Below are positions 45,471 through 57,899 of a stretch of 64,000 nucleotides of DNA, one piece after another; within the stretch, counting starts at the first letter, position 1, and each line of letters starts with the position of its first letter. The notes under the pieces were generated by a model. It had not been told where the DNA came from. It saw only the letters and a program-made list of their open reading frames with translations, and ran no database searches. The DNA comes from Cryptomeria japonica (taxonomy: Eukaryota; Streptophyta; Pinopsida; Cupressales; Cupressaceae): assembly GCF_030272615.1 (NCBI RefSeq), contig NC_081406.1, positions 244,707,218 through 244,771,217 of the forward strand, given 5' to 3'. Made by a program: the position numbers and the translations under genes.

Positions 45471-46221
45471 AAATCCCTAATTTCATTGACCCCACAACCC
45501 TTGCCCCAAGGAAGAAATCAAAGTCAATCCACTTAAAATAAGAGCTTTCATTGTTAAAAAAAAAAAAAAAACTTATCGACATAGGTGGTCTTCCAATCAA
45601 GTTCCACCTCTTACGATTTGAGAGTCTCACAACCACGTGAACCAAAATTGAAGTTGAAGTCACCACGATGCTAATTTGTCATAGAAATAATCTAAATAAA
45701 ATATACTAAAACCAGCTATTAATGATGTTTATTATTATGGAATATAATGTATTGTTTAACAAATTCATGTATACTAGTTAATGCAACCATTTAATGTGAT
45801 GTGAAAGCCGTGATTATCATATTGCCCCTTAATTTAAAAGAGAAAATATTTTAGAGCTTCACTAGGTAACTATTTTTCTTTGCAAATACTCAAACTTGTG
45901 GACAAAGAGTGGACAACTTCCTACCTAACCGATTAACAAACTTTAGTGTCACATTACAATAATCAAGGGGTTACTAAAGAATAGATAGGACTTCAATTTA
46001 AATTGTAACTAATGGTCGCCTAGCATATTTTATTAATTTTGTACTAAAAGGAACAAGAGGAAATTCTCTATCAACGGTTGTTGGACCTACTTGGAAGCCC
46101 TTCTATCATATCAAAGGTGTTGATTGATTTGAAATTTAAATAATAAATAAAAAATACAAAGATTCATTTTAATAAAAATAATGGACATTTGTGTTTATAT
46201 TGTAGATTGTAATATTATAAG
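45471..46221. other. AT-rich spacer without gene
   Basis: No recognisable gene or repeat apart from a 17-base A run near 45556. Confidence 0.4.
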
Positions 46222-46273
46222 GGAATATATATCTAAAGCAAAAGTTTGGAATATATATCTAAAGCAAAAGTTT
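46222..46273. repeat. Perfect 26-base tandem duplication
   Basis: The 26-base unit starting GGAATATATATCTAAAGC occurs at 46222-46247 and again, identical, at 46248-46273. Confidence 0.9.
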
Positions 46274-46346
46274 TTTTTCATAATTATAAGTAGGAGGGTT
46301 CAATCTATCAAAGACAGTCAAGAGTCGAATTTGGTCTAATATTAAT

Positions 46347-46589
46347 AGGCCCTTGGTCTACTGGTGAAGTTGAATGGTTTTTAATAAGCTCATGAGGGAT
46401 CAAGTCTTGTTGAGTGCAAGGCTCTAACATCATAGGGATGAGGTCAGGTTCGTGCGGTGGACAAATTTGGTGGAATGGATGCCCCTCAATCCTTGGCTCT
46501 AAGCCAAAGAGGTTTCAACCTAACGCTCTTGCTCCCATAATAATAATAATAATAATTCAAAATATTGCGGCTACAGCCTATTACCTATC

Positions 46590-46620
<31 letters not shown>

Positions 46621-46621
46621 T
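46347..46621 (+). mobile_element. Probable tRNA-derived SINE ending in ATA repeats
   Basis: A polymerase III-like internal promoter is visible. The A box is TTGGTCTACTGGTG at 46353-46366 and the B box is GGGATCAAGTCT at 46396-46407, spaced about 42 bases apart as in tRNA genes. A body of about 130 bases with GC content above the surroundings follows, then a tail of (ATA) repeats at 46536-46556 and again at 46590-46621. This is the plan of plant tRNA-related SINEs. The tRNA-like part does not fold into a full tRNA, so it is not a tRNA gene. Target duplications were not found. Confidence 0.5.
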
Positions 46622-49384
46622 AAAAAAAAATGATCCAAGCACACCTATAGGATATTTGAACCTTGGTGGATGTTACAATGAAGGAGCATACCATGATTTA
46701 AATTCAAGTCTAATGGGTTTGATCTCAAGTATAGTGTGGACTGGATTTGCTCCATGAATTTAATTTGTCTTATGCAAAATCAATTTAATAGATTATCAAC
46801 CAAGAAACCTATTCACCTTCATCTTCAAATAGTTGAACATGTCAAGGTGTTGTCTAAATACGCTACTTATGAGCTTGTTGACTTAAAAGGTGAATGGGTC
46901 CTCTAAGGTCAAACTTGTTTAGTAGGCTATTTTAATAATGATGAGCAATATCAAAGAAATTATACACAAACATGAGAATGGCCTATACAATGGTGATGTA
47001 GATTTGATTATTTAGTGTCTTAGATAAAAATTGAAATGTGTTCTAATTGTTCTCCTTCATGAGAATAAGTTTTGAATTAATATATTTAAAAACAATGACA
47101 TAACAACCAACCACACAAGCATGTTGTAGATATATGATTTCCACAATCCATAGTGTTAACATACATAGCTTCAAGAATCAACTATATGAATTTTTTCACT
47201 TGACGTTTCTAATCAAACTCCATGATCCATCATTAGGAATAAGAAAGCAAAACAAGAGAAAAAGAATAGAATGAATTGTTAGCAGAAAAGGCCAGATAAA
47301 AGGAGAGGGTGGGGTACATGGACCAAGGTGGGTAAATTGGGTCCACTTGTAAATTTGTATCTAACATTGTTTAGATATTTTATTTGTGGGTTGCACATGG
47401 GAAAAATATTTAATATTAGAATTGTACCTAAAATTAAATGTGGGGTCATTAGTTTTGTGTACTCGTAGTTTTAAGGTACATGTTTTTCCCTTATCACTTA
47501 GTTGTATTTGTATGATCTCGATTCTATTAAAAAGCACATGTTTAGTGGTTGAAGTGGAAAGTTGGTGATTTTGGCTTGGCTATCATTGTATTGAGCTCTC
47601 TTCTAAATAGTGCACATATGAAGCATGACATGGGATGCGTGGATACACGCTTAAACACAAAGAGGATGCATTAGAGGAGCTTGATTTTATATGTATTCAT
47701 GGAAACTTTGCAAGTGTATTGTAATATTTTTATTATTAAATAATACATTGAGTATAGATGCTTTTAGAGGTTGGGTTTTACCTCTTATGGGTTTTTCCAT
47801 GGTATATCTTGTGTTATCTTGTGGAATGTCTTTGATATTTGTGTATGGTTAGTTTGTAAGCTTGTATGCATGCTTTTTTCTCATGAGGTTATATAGAAAA
47901 TGGTTTGGTTGACCTATATGATTTTTTTAATGCCTCCTAAGTTTAAGCCAACTCAAAATGTAGGAGAGATTACCCACTCTCAAAGTAGGCCTTAAACCAT
48001 CCATAGTTTGTTGATGAACCCCTACTTTCCATTCTTGATGACATATCCTTGGCCTTGAAGATAGAAATAAACTTTCTAAGATTGTGGGCCCACCATTTTG
48101 GAACCTAACAACATAGATGCTTATTAAAAGAAGGGAACAAGAATTGTTGGATAAGTTTAGGAAGTAAATGTTAGTTCTTACTCTTGTACTTGAGTTGATA
48201 TTTTTTTTGAAAGAATGGGATTCATTGGAATGTGTTTATGAATGTATTATTTTTATCCCTCCCTAGTTCCCTATTGGAGTTAAAGTGATAATGTGAGATT
48301 ATTAAATATGCATAAGATTGCACCTTTTGTTAATGTGTACATGTGCTAAGATATTCTCCCAAAATGAGCACAAAACTAAATACAAAATGATACAGACATG
48401 CAATTTGACCATTACAATTACATGAATCTTACACTGTGTTAAGATAGGTAGATGTAATAAAGACCAAAGTCTAAATTGCCATGTGTAATGTTAAGTCAAA
48501 TTAGTAATAGGTTTTCGTGGTATTATGAAGTAGACCTTGAAATAAATCAATAATAGTCATCCAAGAGTGATTGTCATAAATTTTAGTGATACTTTTTTGA
48601 ATATGGTTCTTTATTTTTCATGTCATTTTGATGAACTTGAAGTGAATTGCAAACTCAACCTTATCACATCCCTTCATGATTTAAATGATTGTAGTGATAT
48701 GCTTCATATCATATGACTTCAAGCTTTCTCAAGACTTCATTCTATGTTAGATTCATACCATTGAAATTCTTCATGTTTATGGTTACAATGAATCTCCAAG
48801 GGTTTAGACATCATACATTAATGGTAACAAATGCCGAAGGGATGCCATACACTAGTTTTCTTTGGTTGAAGTAGTTTGGTGGAAGTCTTACACTATCTAT
48901 TTAAAATTTAAATTGGTCCCATGTTGTCTCCCACCAACTAATCATTATGTGTTAATTCAAAGCATGAGACACATCAAAAAGTATCATAGAGTATTGTATC
49001 CAAAATCTAAAATCAATATCTCTTATTCTTCAATTGCATTATCACTTAAAGGAACATGTTTAAGAATTCATTTCCATAAAAGCAAGTGCATACTTAGTGA
49101 TACATAACCATATTGCATGGTTTCTTGTTACCTTAAATATCTATTCACAATTTTTTGAATTGGTTTATTTAGGGTTTTCTTAATGAGTGCGTGATCCTCA
49201 ATTAGCAAGATCCTTGAAGTTTTTTGTAAACATTGTGATTCTATTTATTATAAATTATAATATTAGAAGGCAAGGTGAACTAGTTTCTAGATCATAAAAC
49301 ATGCTAAGTATTTATTAGGGGTTTTATTAGGTTTTCCAATACCTTTTTTATTCAAACACGTGTATGTTGAATATTAACCTAATT
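46622..49384. other. AT-rich spacer with a copia LTR remnant
   Basis: No gene. At 47765-47850 the sequence GGTTGGGTTTTACC / GGGTTTTTCCATGG followed by TATCTTGTGTTATCTTGTGG resembles the shared block of plus-strand copia LTRs, so about 47400-47960 may be an LTR remnant. At 49318-49350 there is TTTTATTAGGTTTTCCAATACC, which recurs at 52318-52340 and belongs to the 0.9-kb repeat described next. Confidence 0.35.
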
Positions 49385-50176
49385 GTAAACCTTAAAGATC
49401 CAACCACTGACCCTAGATCTTCAAAACCATTCAACAAACAATCAATAGAGAACTACACATGCATGCAAATAACATAGAAATAACCAAATATGCCTTCACA
49501 TGCAAGAGCTTGTCTCCATTGTTCTCCTATCCTCTGTGATCTTATATTTGTTGGTGTTTTCTCTCAGATTTGTATGAACTTAAATCACAAAGAGATTTAA
49601 GAGGAATGGATGTGGTTGTGATGATGTATGCTCTAGATAGATTTTAGCAGAGTATGGGTATGCTCAAGTTATGTCTGTTGTAAAATGAGAGGAGGAAGCC
49701 TCTTTTAAAAAGATCACCATAAAAATGGAGGGTTTAGATTAAGAGGTTAAATTGTGAATGACCAGGATCATATAGGTGAAAGATAATCAATAAGACTAGA
49801 GGGTAGGTAGAGATGAAGGGATGAGAGTAAGATGTGGAAAGGTAAAAGATAAGATTGAATAGGATTAAGAGGTGAATTTTAAATGAAGGGACATGATTAA
49901 GTGTTGGGTTGACTTTGGAGAAAGGATAAAGTGAATGAAGAGGAATTTTGACACTTGTCACGTGCCTATGAATTTAGACTATGATCCAAGTGAACAAGTT
50001 GGAGGGCTAGGATTAAATACGAAAAAAGGTAATGAAATAATTAAATAAATAAAAGTACATATATTTAATTAATAGAGGAACACGAGATAGATTAAATATT
50101 TATTTAATTTAGGAAGGAGGTGAGATTAAATAAATAATAAATATTTATTTAATTAAGGACATTTTAGGTGTCTACA
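49385..50176 (-). repeat. Gypsy-type LTR I (probable solo LTR), minus orientation
   Basis: On the minus strand it starts TGTAGACACCTAAAATGTCC at 50176, followed by TTTATTTAAT-rich sequence as in LTR H. Comparison of the two copies of the surrounding repeat (49336-50236 against 52327-52445) shows about 780 extra bases here, which fits one LTR. The inner edge near 49385 is approximate and no target duplication could be confirmed. Confidence 0.5.
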
Positions 50177-50235
50177 AAATTTAACCCTTTTTTTCTATAA
50201 CCAGGATTTTATAAAATCTTATTTAAATCCTATTG

Positions 50236-53185
50236 CAGTGTTGGCTATTTTTGGATCCACTAGAAGTATTACCTTCACTAGAATGACTAAATGAATTGAA
50301 CATAAAGCTGTTGTGGCATACAAATCAAGATCAATAAGGAAAAAGGAAGAAGCTTGGTTTGTTTTTATCTTCCCCTGGATTTGATGTTTTAAAATCTAAT
50401 GGGTCTTAATCGTCTTCAAGATTTGTGTAAGGTGTGGAAAAATTAGGGGTATTTATTAGATGTATCATATGTATGATTAATTGTGTTGGAGATACCAGTA
50501 TTTTATCCCTTTTAACTACTTGAAAAAAATTGTATGGGTTATCATTCTACCATATCACCACAAATTTCTTATTTTGATAAGTAAGTTCTTGAGTTTACGA
50601 TTAAGTGTGGATGGGACAACACCCATTGCATGAATCCATGTACACCCTATTATTAGAATCCATAAAAGAGATATTGCATGGTATCAAGCACACTCCTCTC
50701 ACTCTCCATAGAAGATATATATAACAAATGACTACTACAAAGGAGTATAGTAGAGGCACTAGATCTAATATGGAAGGAATAGTTATTTGTCAAATCCCTA
50801 ATTGAAGAAAATGAACATATAAGGTGATATATTGCTTCCATGGATAAAGTGATCCCATTTTCTTAATAGAATCTCATAAATAAATCAAGGTTAAATATAT
50901 CACATCACATCATTGTAATGGTGTAAATTTGGAATTAGGGTTTCAACAAGTAAAACCACCAACTAACCAAATTAACCATACATTGAAAGAAGGAGGTGAA
51001 TCCAATAGATATAACCATAATTTGACTAGAAAAAAGGGTTGAGAATACTTATTAGATTTACCAATTTTTGTGTGTGTGAGTCTCCTTCTTTCTAAGTTGA
51101 ATTTGTAATGTAATAATAAAATTAGGGTAAAATGAGGGGCTATTAAAGTAATCTAACAAAAATAGTAAGTTATAGATGTCCCACAGAGCCACCAATAAGA
51201 TTTGGGAAAAATGAAATGTTTAGAACTTGTCCTCACAAGTTTAGCCCGATTTTTCAGGACCAGGTAGCATAGATCTGCCTTGGTCCTCCAAATTTTTTGC
51301 TGTTGAAAGTTGAGTTGTTTGTCACTATTGACTCAATTAGATTTCTTGAGTACAACTCTGCACTTATTTCCTGCACACAGAAAGAAAGGGAAAGATGTTG
51401 GGGATAGGGGTTTGCCTAAGTCAAACCCTAATTTGGGAATTAACCGTGAATGAAATAATGCAAATATTGAAATAAATTTTAAGGGAGATATACCTCAAAT
51501 TTGCAATTGTTAATGACGATGCAATGTTCTTTGATTGTAATCATAAATGTCAAATGTAATGGCATGAAAAACACATGGACATGAAAAACCCTCATCACAC
51601 ACACATGTTTGTATGAAGATTGATGTAACTTTGCTCCACAATGCTTGAAGAATGAATATGCAACCTTGAATCCCTAGAAATGCTTGATGATGAATGCTTC
51701 ACAGATGCATGAATAATAGGGATGAAATCTTAGATCTAAAATGAATTGATAGGATATATTTATATAGGGTTCCCTAGGTAAATTACTAATTAGGTCGACC
51801 TCCAATGGTCATGTGTAGCCCCAATAATCAAATACTATCGAGGAGATATAGACCCCACCCCATTTCAAATTGGGGTCTATTTGAGAGGGATGCCCTGGTC
51901 CAAACCAATGCATCCCATGCACTAGTCCTTCTACAAATAGGACCAAAATAAGTAGCTAGGGGGGGGGGGGTATCCCATAGTAGGACCCACCAAAGTGACA
52001 TCAAAGTTGGATAATAGGATCAAACCATACCTATAGAGGGGATGAGGATAGGACACACTAAAGTACAAGCACAAACATGAGGTGTAAATTGGACTGGTGA
52101 CAATTTACAACGCTACAATCAAAAAATGTGTAAACATGCAAAAAATTGTAAGAGAAGCATTCATAGATTCTAAGGATAGAGGTCCATGAGAGTTAATGAT
52201 GTAAAATAAAGGGTGCATCCAAGGATGAAGATTACAGGGTTTAGAAGTATAAAGGCTCAAAATATTCACAAGAGAATATAAACAACATAGAAATGATATG
52301 ATAATTATTTATCCAAGATTTTATAAGGTTTTTCAATACCTTGTTGATCCAAACCTCACACATTTTTGTTATAACTAATATTTTGTAATTCTTATATCAA
52401 TTACTATAATGACTAGCAACCTAGATGAGGAAAAACCCCTTTCATAGTGTTGGCTATTTTTGGATCCACAAGACTCTAGAATGACTAAATGACATGAACA
52501 TAAAGGTGTTTGTGGCATGAAAATCAAGATCAATAGAAAAAGAGGAAGAAGTTTTTTTTTTCTTCCCTTGGACTTAATGCTTTAAAATCAAATAAGCTTT
52601 AATTATTTTCAATATTTGTGCAAGGCATGTGAGAAACATGGGTATTTGTTGGATGTATCATCTGCATGATTATTTGTGTTAGAGATATCGATGTTTTATC
52701 CCTTGCAACTACTTGAAAATGTATGGGTTATCATTAGCTATATCACTAAACATTTCTTATTTTAACAAGTAAAATTGAATTTGCAATTATATGTGGACAT
52801 GACAACACCCTTGAATGGATCCATGGACACCCTACTATCACTTTCCATAGGAGAGATACGTAATAGATGGTAACTATGGATGGCTATAGTAAGGGTGTCT
52901 AATATCAAAGGAGTGATTATGATCAAATCCCTAAATGAATAAAATTAACATATAATGTGATATAATGTTTCCATAGACAAAGTGATCCTATTTTTGTGAT
53001 AGTTATCTCATAAGTGAATCAAAGACAAATAGATCAAATGTTAAAAAATGCATAAACATGTAAAAATTAGTAAGAGATTTCTTTCATATATGTCAATTCT
53101 AGAGGACCATGAAAATCCATGATGGGAAAGCAAAGGTCTATCCAAGGATGAAGATTATGAGGTTCAAAAGTATAAAATCTCAAAA
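50236..53185. repeat. Tandem 0.9-kb repeat, partial copies
   Basis: Segment Y (GTGTTGGCTATTTTTGGATC onward) occurs at 50236-50893 and 52445-53030. Segment X (AAAATGTGTAAACATGCAAA onward) occurs at 52118-52262 and 53037-53185. Order and spacing show a direct repeat X-spacer-Y with a period of about 920 bases. 50930-52090 looks like an insertion between units and includes an 11-base G run at 51960. No ORF of note. The copies are well diverged. Confidence 0.65.
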
Positions 53186-54805
53186 TCCTAGCAATAGCAA
53201 ACAAATGATATATAGAAAATAGATATAATCTAATTTTAGATCATAATATTATTCCTTAATTAGATTTGAAACAAGCATAAAATATAAATCCTAAACCTCT
53301 CACAAGGGTGGGAAAATGATAGGTAAATAAGCACCAAACTCTAAAGTGAGGATATATAAATAAAACGCAAAGATGAAAGGAAAATAAGATCTAAGAATTA
53401 AATATAGAAAATGATAACCCAAAAAATAAGGATAAAACCCTAAAAGGAAAATCAGGTTGTGTGGGATTAAATAGGTTCCCTAGAATGTAAAGGAAAAAAG
53501 CTTTTCTTGAGATTAATCAAGGATAATCCCTTTGTATGCGCATGCATAAGCATACAATAACATAGGTTATTTATAATTAGCTTTGTTCTTGAGGAAGATG
53601 AATAACTAAATTCATGCACTCAATTTTGGATTCCTTGAGGTTAAAAATTTGGCATATGAAAGTTTGTAGTTTATCTCAGGAACTAGATAATTAATCTACA
53701 CTATTAGTGGTTGAGTTTGTGGATCAAGGTTGAATTTTTTTCCCTAAAAATAACTTGCACTCATGGAAATGATATCATAGCTTATATTCTTTTGGTTTTG
53801 GTTTTGCATGATTTATAGTTTTTTTTTCTTTTTCTGATATTTGTGACTAGTGCTATCTGAAAATACCGTTGTAAGATTGTTGTTATGTTGCAAGGGGTGC
53901 ATGTTCACCTAGATCAACTCCCTAAGATATGTGTAAACGATCAAAGACAATATATCTCAATCATGCAAATGCCTCCAAATTAGTCTTATATAGGACTAGG
54001 TTTTTCAAGTGCTCCAATGAAATATTCCTAACATACACCTTTTGTAATTGTAAATGATATTCAACATTGCCCAATGATTTAAAATGAGCAAAACTAAATG
54101 TCTTTAAAAATAAGTACATAATAGTAAATTGTACAAAACATGTGTTTAGTTGATCTTTGATACAAAAGGAATGAGCGAGAGACAAAATTTAAATTTGAAA
54201 TTTGAACATCCAAAAAATTGTCTCAGCTTTACACAAAATTAAGTTGATCAAATGTATAAATTTTAAGCTATTCTCTCAAAATAAACACAAAATTAAATAA
54301 AAAATAATATGAATATACAAATTTGAACATTAAAGATATACTACAAAAATCAAACAAATTATATACTTTTGTTTCTATTTATGTCATATTGAATCATTAA
54401 AAAATATTATTATTAAAAACTTATTGACTCATTTTATTTCTTCCAATCAAATACATATTTTTTCTCTATACAATATATTATAACTAAAGAATACTTAGAT
54501 GATCAAAACTAATAAAACAACTTTTATCCATACAAATATTTGGAACATAAATAATTTTAAAAATAACAATAACAAGTACAATAAACAAAAATAAAATACA
54601 AAACCTAAGTTAATCCACTATTATTCAATAGCAAGTACAATTCAATAATACTTTACATGATATTATATATTTTGAAAGATGTACAAACCAACTTTATTTA
54701 AAATATATATTTTTTAAAACTCATCCTTGTCATCATCATGTATGCAACTTGTATTTTAAATTAAATAATCATCTTTTGAACTCCCTAACATATGTTGGGT
54801 ATGAT
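53186..54805. other. AT-rich spacer without gene
   Basis: Nothing recognisable. The 74-codon open stretch at 53961-54185 (minus) has no domain and is regarded as chance. Confidence 0.4.
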
Positions 54806-54889
54806 TACATTCCACCAATTTAGAGATTATCATGTTTAATTCCCACTTACATTCCACCAATTTAGAGATTATCATGTTTAATTCCCACT
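54806..54889. repeat. Perfect 42-base tandem duplication
   Basis: TACATTCCACCAATTTAGAG opens an identical 42-base unit at 54806 and at 54848. Confidence 0.92.
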
Positions 54890-55540
54890 CAACAATTCTA
54901 TGATCATTTCTTATGGATGGGACAAAAATATTCTAAGGATTTGACTATATAAAGAGGGAGACATGGCCCCTAATATTAGAGGCAAAGCATCAAACCACTT
55001 TTAACAAACATGTTGCTCTAACGCAAAGAAAGGGAGCTTCCAAAAAGGATACCGATCAATCATTGACATTTAAGCATTATTTTTTTAGATTATTGTTAGA
55101 CAAGTCTTTCATACCTTGTCCACCATACTCTTAACTAGAGGTGGATGGAATATGCTTTCCCAACAGAGTTTCAAGTAATTTTGATGTTATTCTATCATAT
55201 ATTTAAAAAAAATAAAAATAAAAATTTCAAAAATTTAAGCAAAAGGTTGTGGGTAGTGGACAAATCCATCAAGTGGTAAGATTGTAAAATGGAAGTTAAT
55301 AAATTTTAGATGAAAGTTTATAATGTGATTTATGGATTTTGGATGATGGAATGATTCTTTTTGGTGTAGGAGTTGGGATGATTATTGTAACCGGAAGATA
55401 TTGTTAAAGTTTTGGGTTTTAATGTTTTAGTTTTTATCTTTTTGGATTTTTGTTTTTATTTTCTTTTGATAATGAAAGAGGTAATCTGATCTAGAATGAA
55501 TGGTTTATGTTATGCAATATTAACTAGTGGTTTTTAAAAT
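54890..55540. other. AT-rich spacer without gene
   Basis: No gene or element end seen. Confidence 0.4.
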
Positions 55541-56335
55541 TAGGTAGCAAGTTAAGTGGGTTTGATCATAGTGAAAAGTCTATGGTTAAGCGTGCTTGAG
55601 TCAATGTAGTATTGAGATGATGATCTCTTTGGAAGTCTTGATGGTTCACCCCTATGAGCATCACTGAGATGCAACGAGTGTCAAATGGACCTTTCATGAT
55701 CATGAGAGATGGTTTCTTGTGGACCACTGCTTATGAAATAAGGGTCAATAAAATTGACTCAAAAACTACGCGATTGATTTTGATAAAACATTTGCCATTG
55801 TTTTATACAAGTGGGTGGCAAGTTAAGTGTGTTTGATCATAATGAAAACTCTATGGTGAAGTGTGCTTGAGTTAGCATAGTATTGAGATGATGACTTCTT
55901 TGGAAGTTTTGATGGTTCACCCCTGAGCATCACCTAAATGTGATGAGTGTCAAGCGAACCTTTCATGATCATGGGAGGTGGTTTATTGTGAACCACTACT
56001 CATGAAATAAGGGTCAATAAAATTGACTCAAAGACTGCACAATTGAATTTGATACAACATTTTCTATCGTTTTATCTAATTAGGTAGCAAGTTAGGTGCG
56101 TTTGATCATAATGAAAACTCTATGGTGAATTGTGCTTGAGTTAGTGTGGTATTGAGATGGTGACTTCTTTGGAAGTCTTGATGGTTCACCCTTGTAAGTT
56201 TCATCTAGGTGCAACAAGTGTCGAGTGGACCTTTCATGATCATGGGGGATGGTTTCTTGTGAACCACTCCTCATGAAATAGGGGCCAATAAAATTCCTCA
56301 AAAACTACACAATTGAATTTGACAAAATGTTACAC
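55541..56335. repeat. Tandem array, three units of about 270 bases
   Basis: Units begin at GGT(A/G)GCAAGTTA(A/G)GTG near 55543, 55814 and 56083 (periods 271 and 269). Each contains GGTTTGATCATA-like, CTTTGGAAGT(C/T)TTGATGGTTC and CCTTTCATGATCATG phrases and ends in ACAATTGAATTTGA. Similarity between units is high over the full length. Open frames inside are not conserved from unit to unit, so it is non-coding. Confidence 0.92.
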
Positions 56336-56435
56336 CTATCTATCTCTTTTTTAACTCAATGAAAGTTATAAATCTCTCTATAATTTATTAAAAAAATTTA
56401 AAAAATGAGAAAAAAGATTATGACTTTGTTGTGAC

Positions 56436-57020
56436 AATTGAATGAGAGAAATTATTTTAAAATTCCAAACTTATAGGTATATTCAAATCAAATATAAGAA
56501 TATTTTATATATTCAATCAAGAAAAAGTAAAAAAATAAAAAATCATCATCAAAATTAATAATAAAATATTAATATTAAAATAATAGTTAAATAAAATGTT
56601 TCTAAACTATCATTAACCTCAAAGTTACCTTAAAAACCTTGTATTTTATTGAGTGACAATTGAATGAGAGAAACACTTAACAAGTGATATAGACTTATGA
56701 AATTCCATGCTTTTAATTCCAAACTTATAGTAATGTAATCAAATATATGAATATTTTATGTATTCAATTAAAAAAAATAAAAAATCATCATCAAAATTAT
56801 TAATAAAATATTACTATTAAAAAATAATTAAATAAAATGTCATTAACCTCAAAAACATTAAAAGTTCCAAACTTATGTTAATATTGAATCAAATAGATGA
56901 ATATTTTATATATTCAATTGAAAAAATAAAAAGATCATGATCAAAATTAATAATAAAATATTAAATGTAAAAATAATTAGATAAAACGTTTCTAAACCAT
57001 CATTAACCTCATAAACGTTA
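56436..57020. repeat. Tandem AT-rich units, about 215 bases, three copies
   Basis: GACAATTGAATGAGAGAAA occurs at about 56438 and 56656. The following part (CCAAACTTATAG, TATTTTATATATTCAAT, AAAATCATCATCAAAATTA, AAACTATCATTAACCTC) recurs a third time from about 56868. It directly follows the 270-base array. Confidence 0.8.
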
Positions 57021-57025
57021 AAAAC

Positions 57026-57055
57026 CTTCTCTTCTCTTCTCTTCTCTTCTCTTCT
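57026..57055. repeat. (CTTCT)6 microsatellite
   Basis: Six perfect copies of CTTCT, followed by one imperfect copy. It lies about 840 bases upstream of the TATA-like box of the UXS gene. Confidence 0.95.
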
Positions 57056-57359
57056 ATTCTCGAAATAGAAAAATAAATATTCAAAATGTAAATTAAACAG
57101 CCGTCAAATTAAAGCTAGTCCACAAAGGAAGACCCCTTCTCCTGATGCCCTCATTTTAAATAATTAAAAAAAAAACAAATTCGCCGAAAACCCTCACTGT
57201 CACATCACGTTAACCCGCCTCTACCAACAAAAAAATAATATTTAAAACAGTTTCTTCCAAACTTAGCACCTACTACATTTACCTATGCAAATATTTAACA
57301 TTAAATGAAAAAAATATTTGAAAGAAAGACAATCGGGATTCGTGTCTGCTTAGGGCCAA

Positions 57360-57899
57360 CCATCACGCCGGCCGGAATGGGCAAATACCGGGACTTTTCC
57401 CGCCGGCAAATGCCACGTGTCCCGGCGGATCTGAACCTGCCTTAAATATTAAAAAAAAAAAAAAAAAAGGAGTTTCGGCGTTGTAGACTAGGGCCCCGTG
57501 AATCCGGTACAATAGAATAGTCGTAAGGGGTGAAACTGACAACTGGCAAATAACGAACACAAACTCTGCGTGCAACCCTATTATGAATGACAAATAACCT
57601 GCGAGGAATTGCCACGTGGCGGTTACTGATGCCGCGTGGACTGTTTAGCGGAGCTCCGCTATCTCCGGTCAGGGAAAGTCACGTGCATCGATTTAGGCAA
57701 GCCAATAACGGAACGTTACCAAAGTAAAATGATACGGATTTCACGAGGCGGGTTAAAAGTAATTTATTGTGCACTCCAAGTCCGCGGCGGTTAAGTGTGA
57801 AAAATTGTTTCGTGTTGAAGGGATTTTAGCGTGAGTTACTGGCGACATTTGGCTGAGATGCTTTTAAATAGCGAGGGGAGCCGATTCTAATCGGCCATT
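57360..57899 (+). promoter_or_regulatory. Putative promoter of the UXS gene
   Basis: Base composition rises sharply in GC from about 57360. Three palindromic CACGTG boxes (G-box cores, bound by bZIP and bHLH factors in plants) lie at 57414-57419, 57613-57618 and 57680-57685. A TATA-like CTTTTAAATAG is at 57861-57871, followed by the inverted repeat CCGATTCTAATCGG (57881-57894) where transcription would start. Two GGCGGTTA sequences (57618 and 57785) could bind MYB factors. The start site is inferred from the TATA position only. Confidence 0.55.

Noticed and set aside
46347..46430. Functional tRNA gene
   Set aside because: A and B box-like sequences are present, but no acceptor or anticodon stems can be paired. 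A SINE is more likely.
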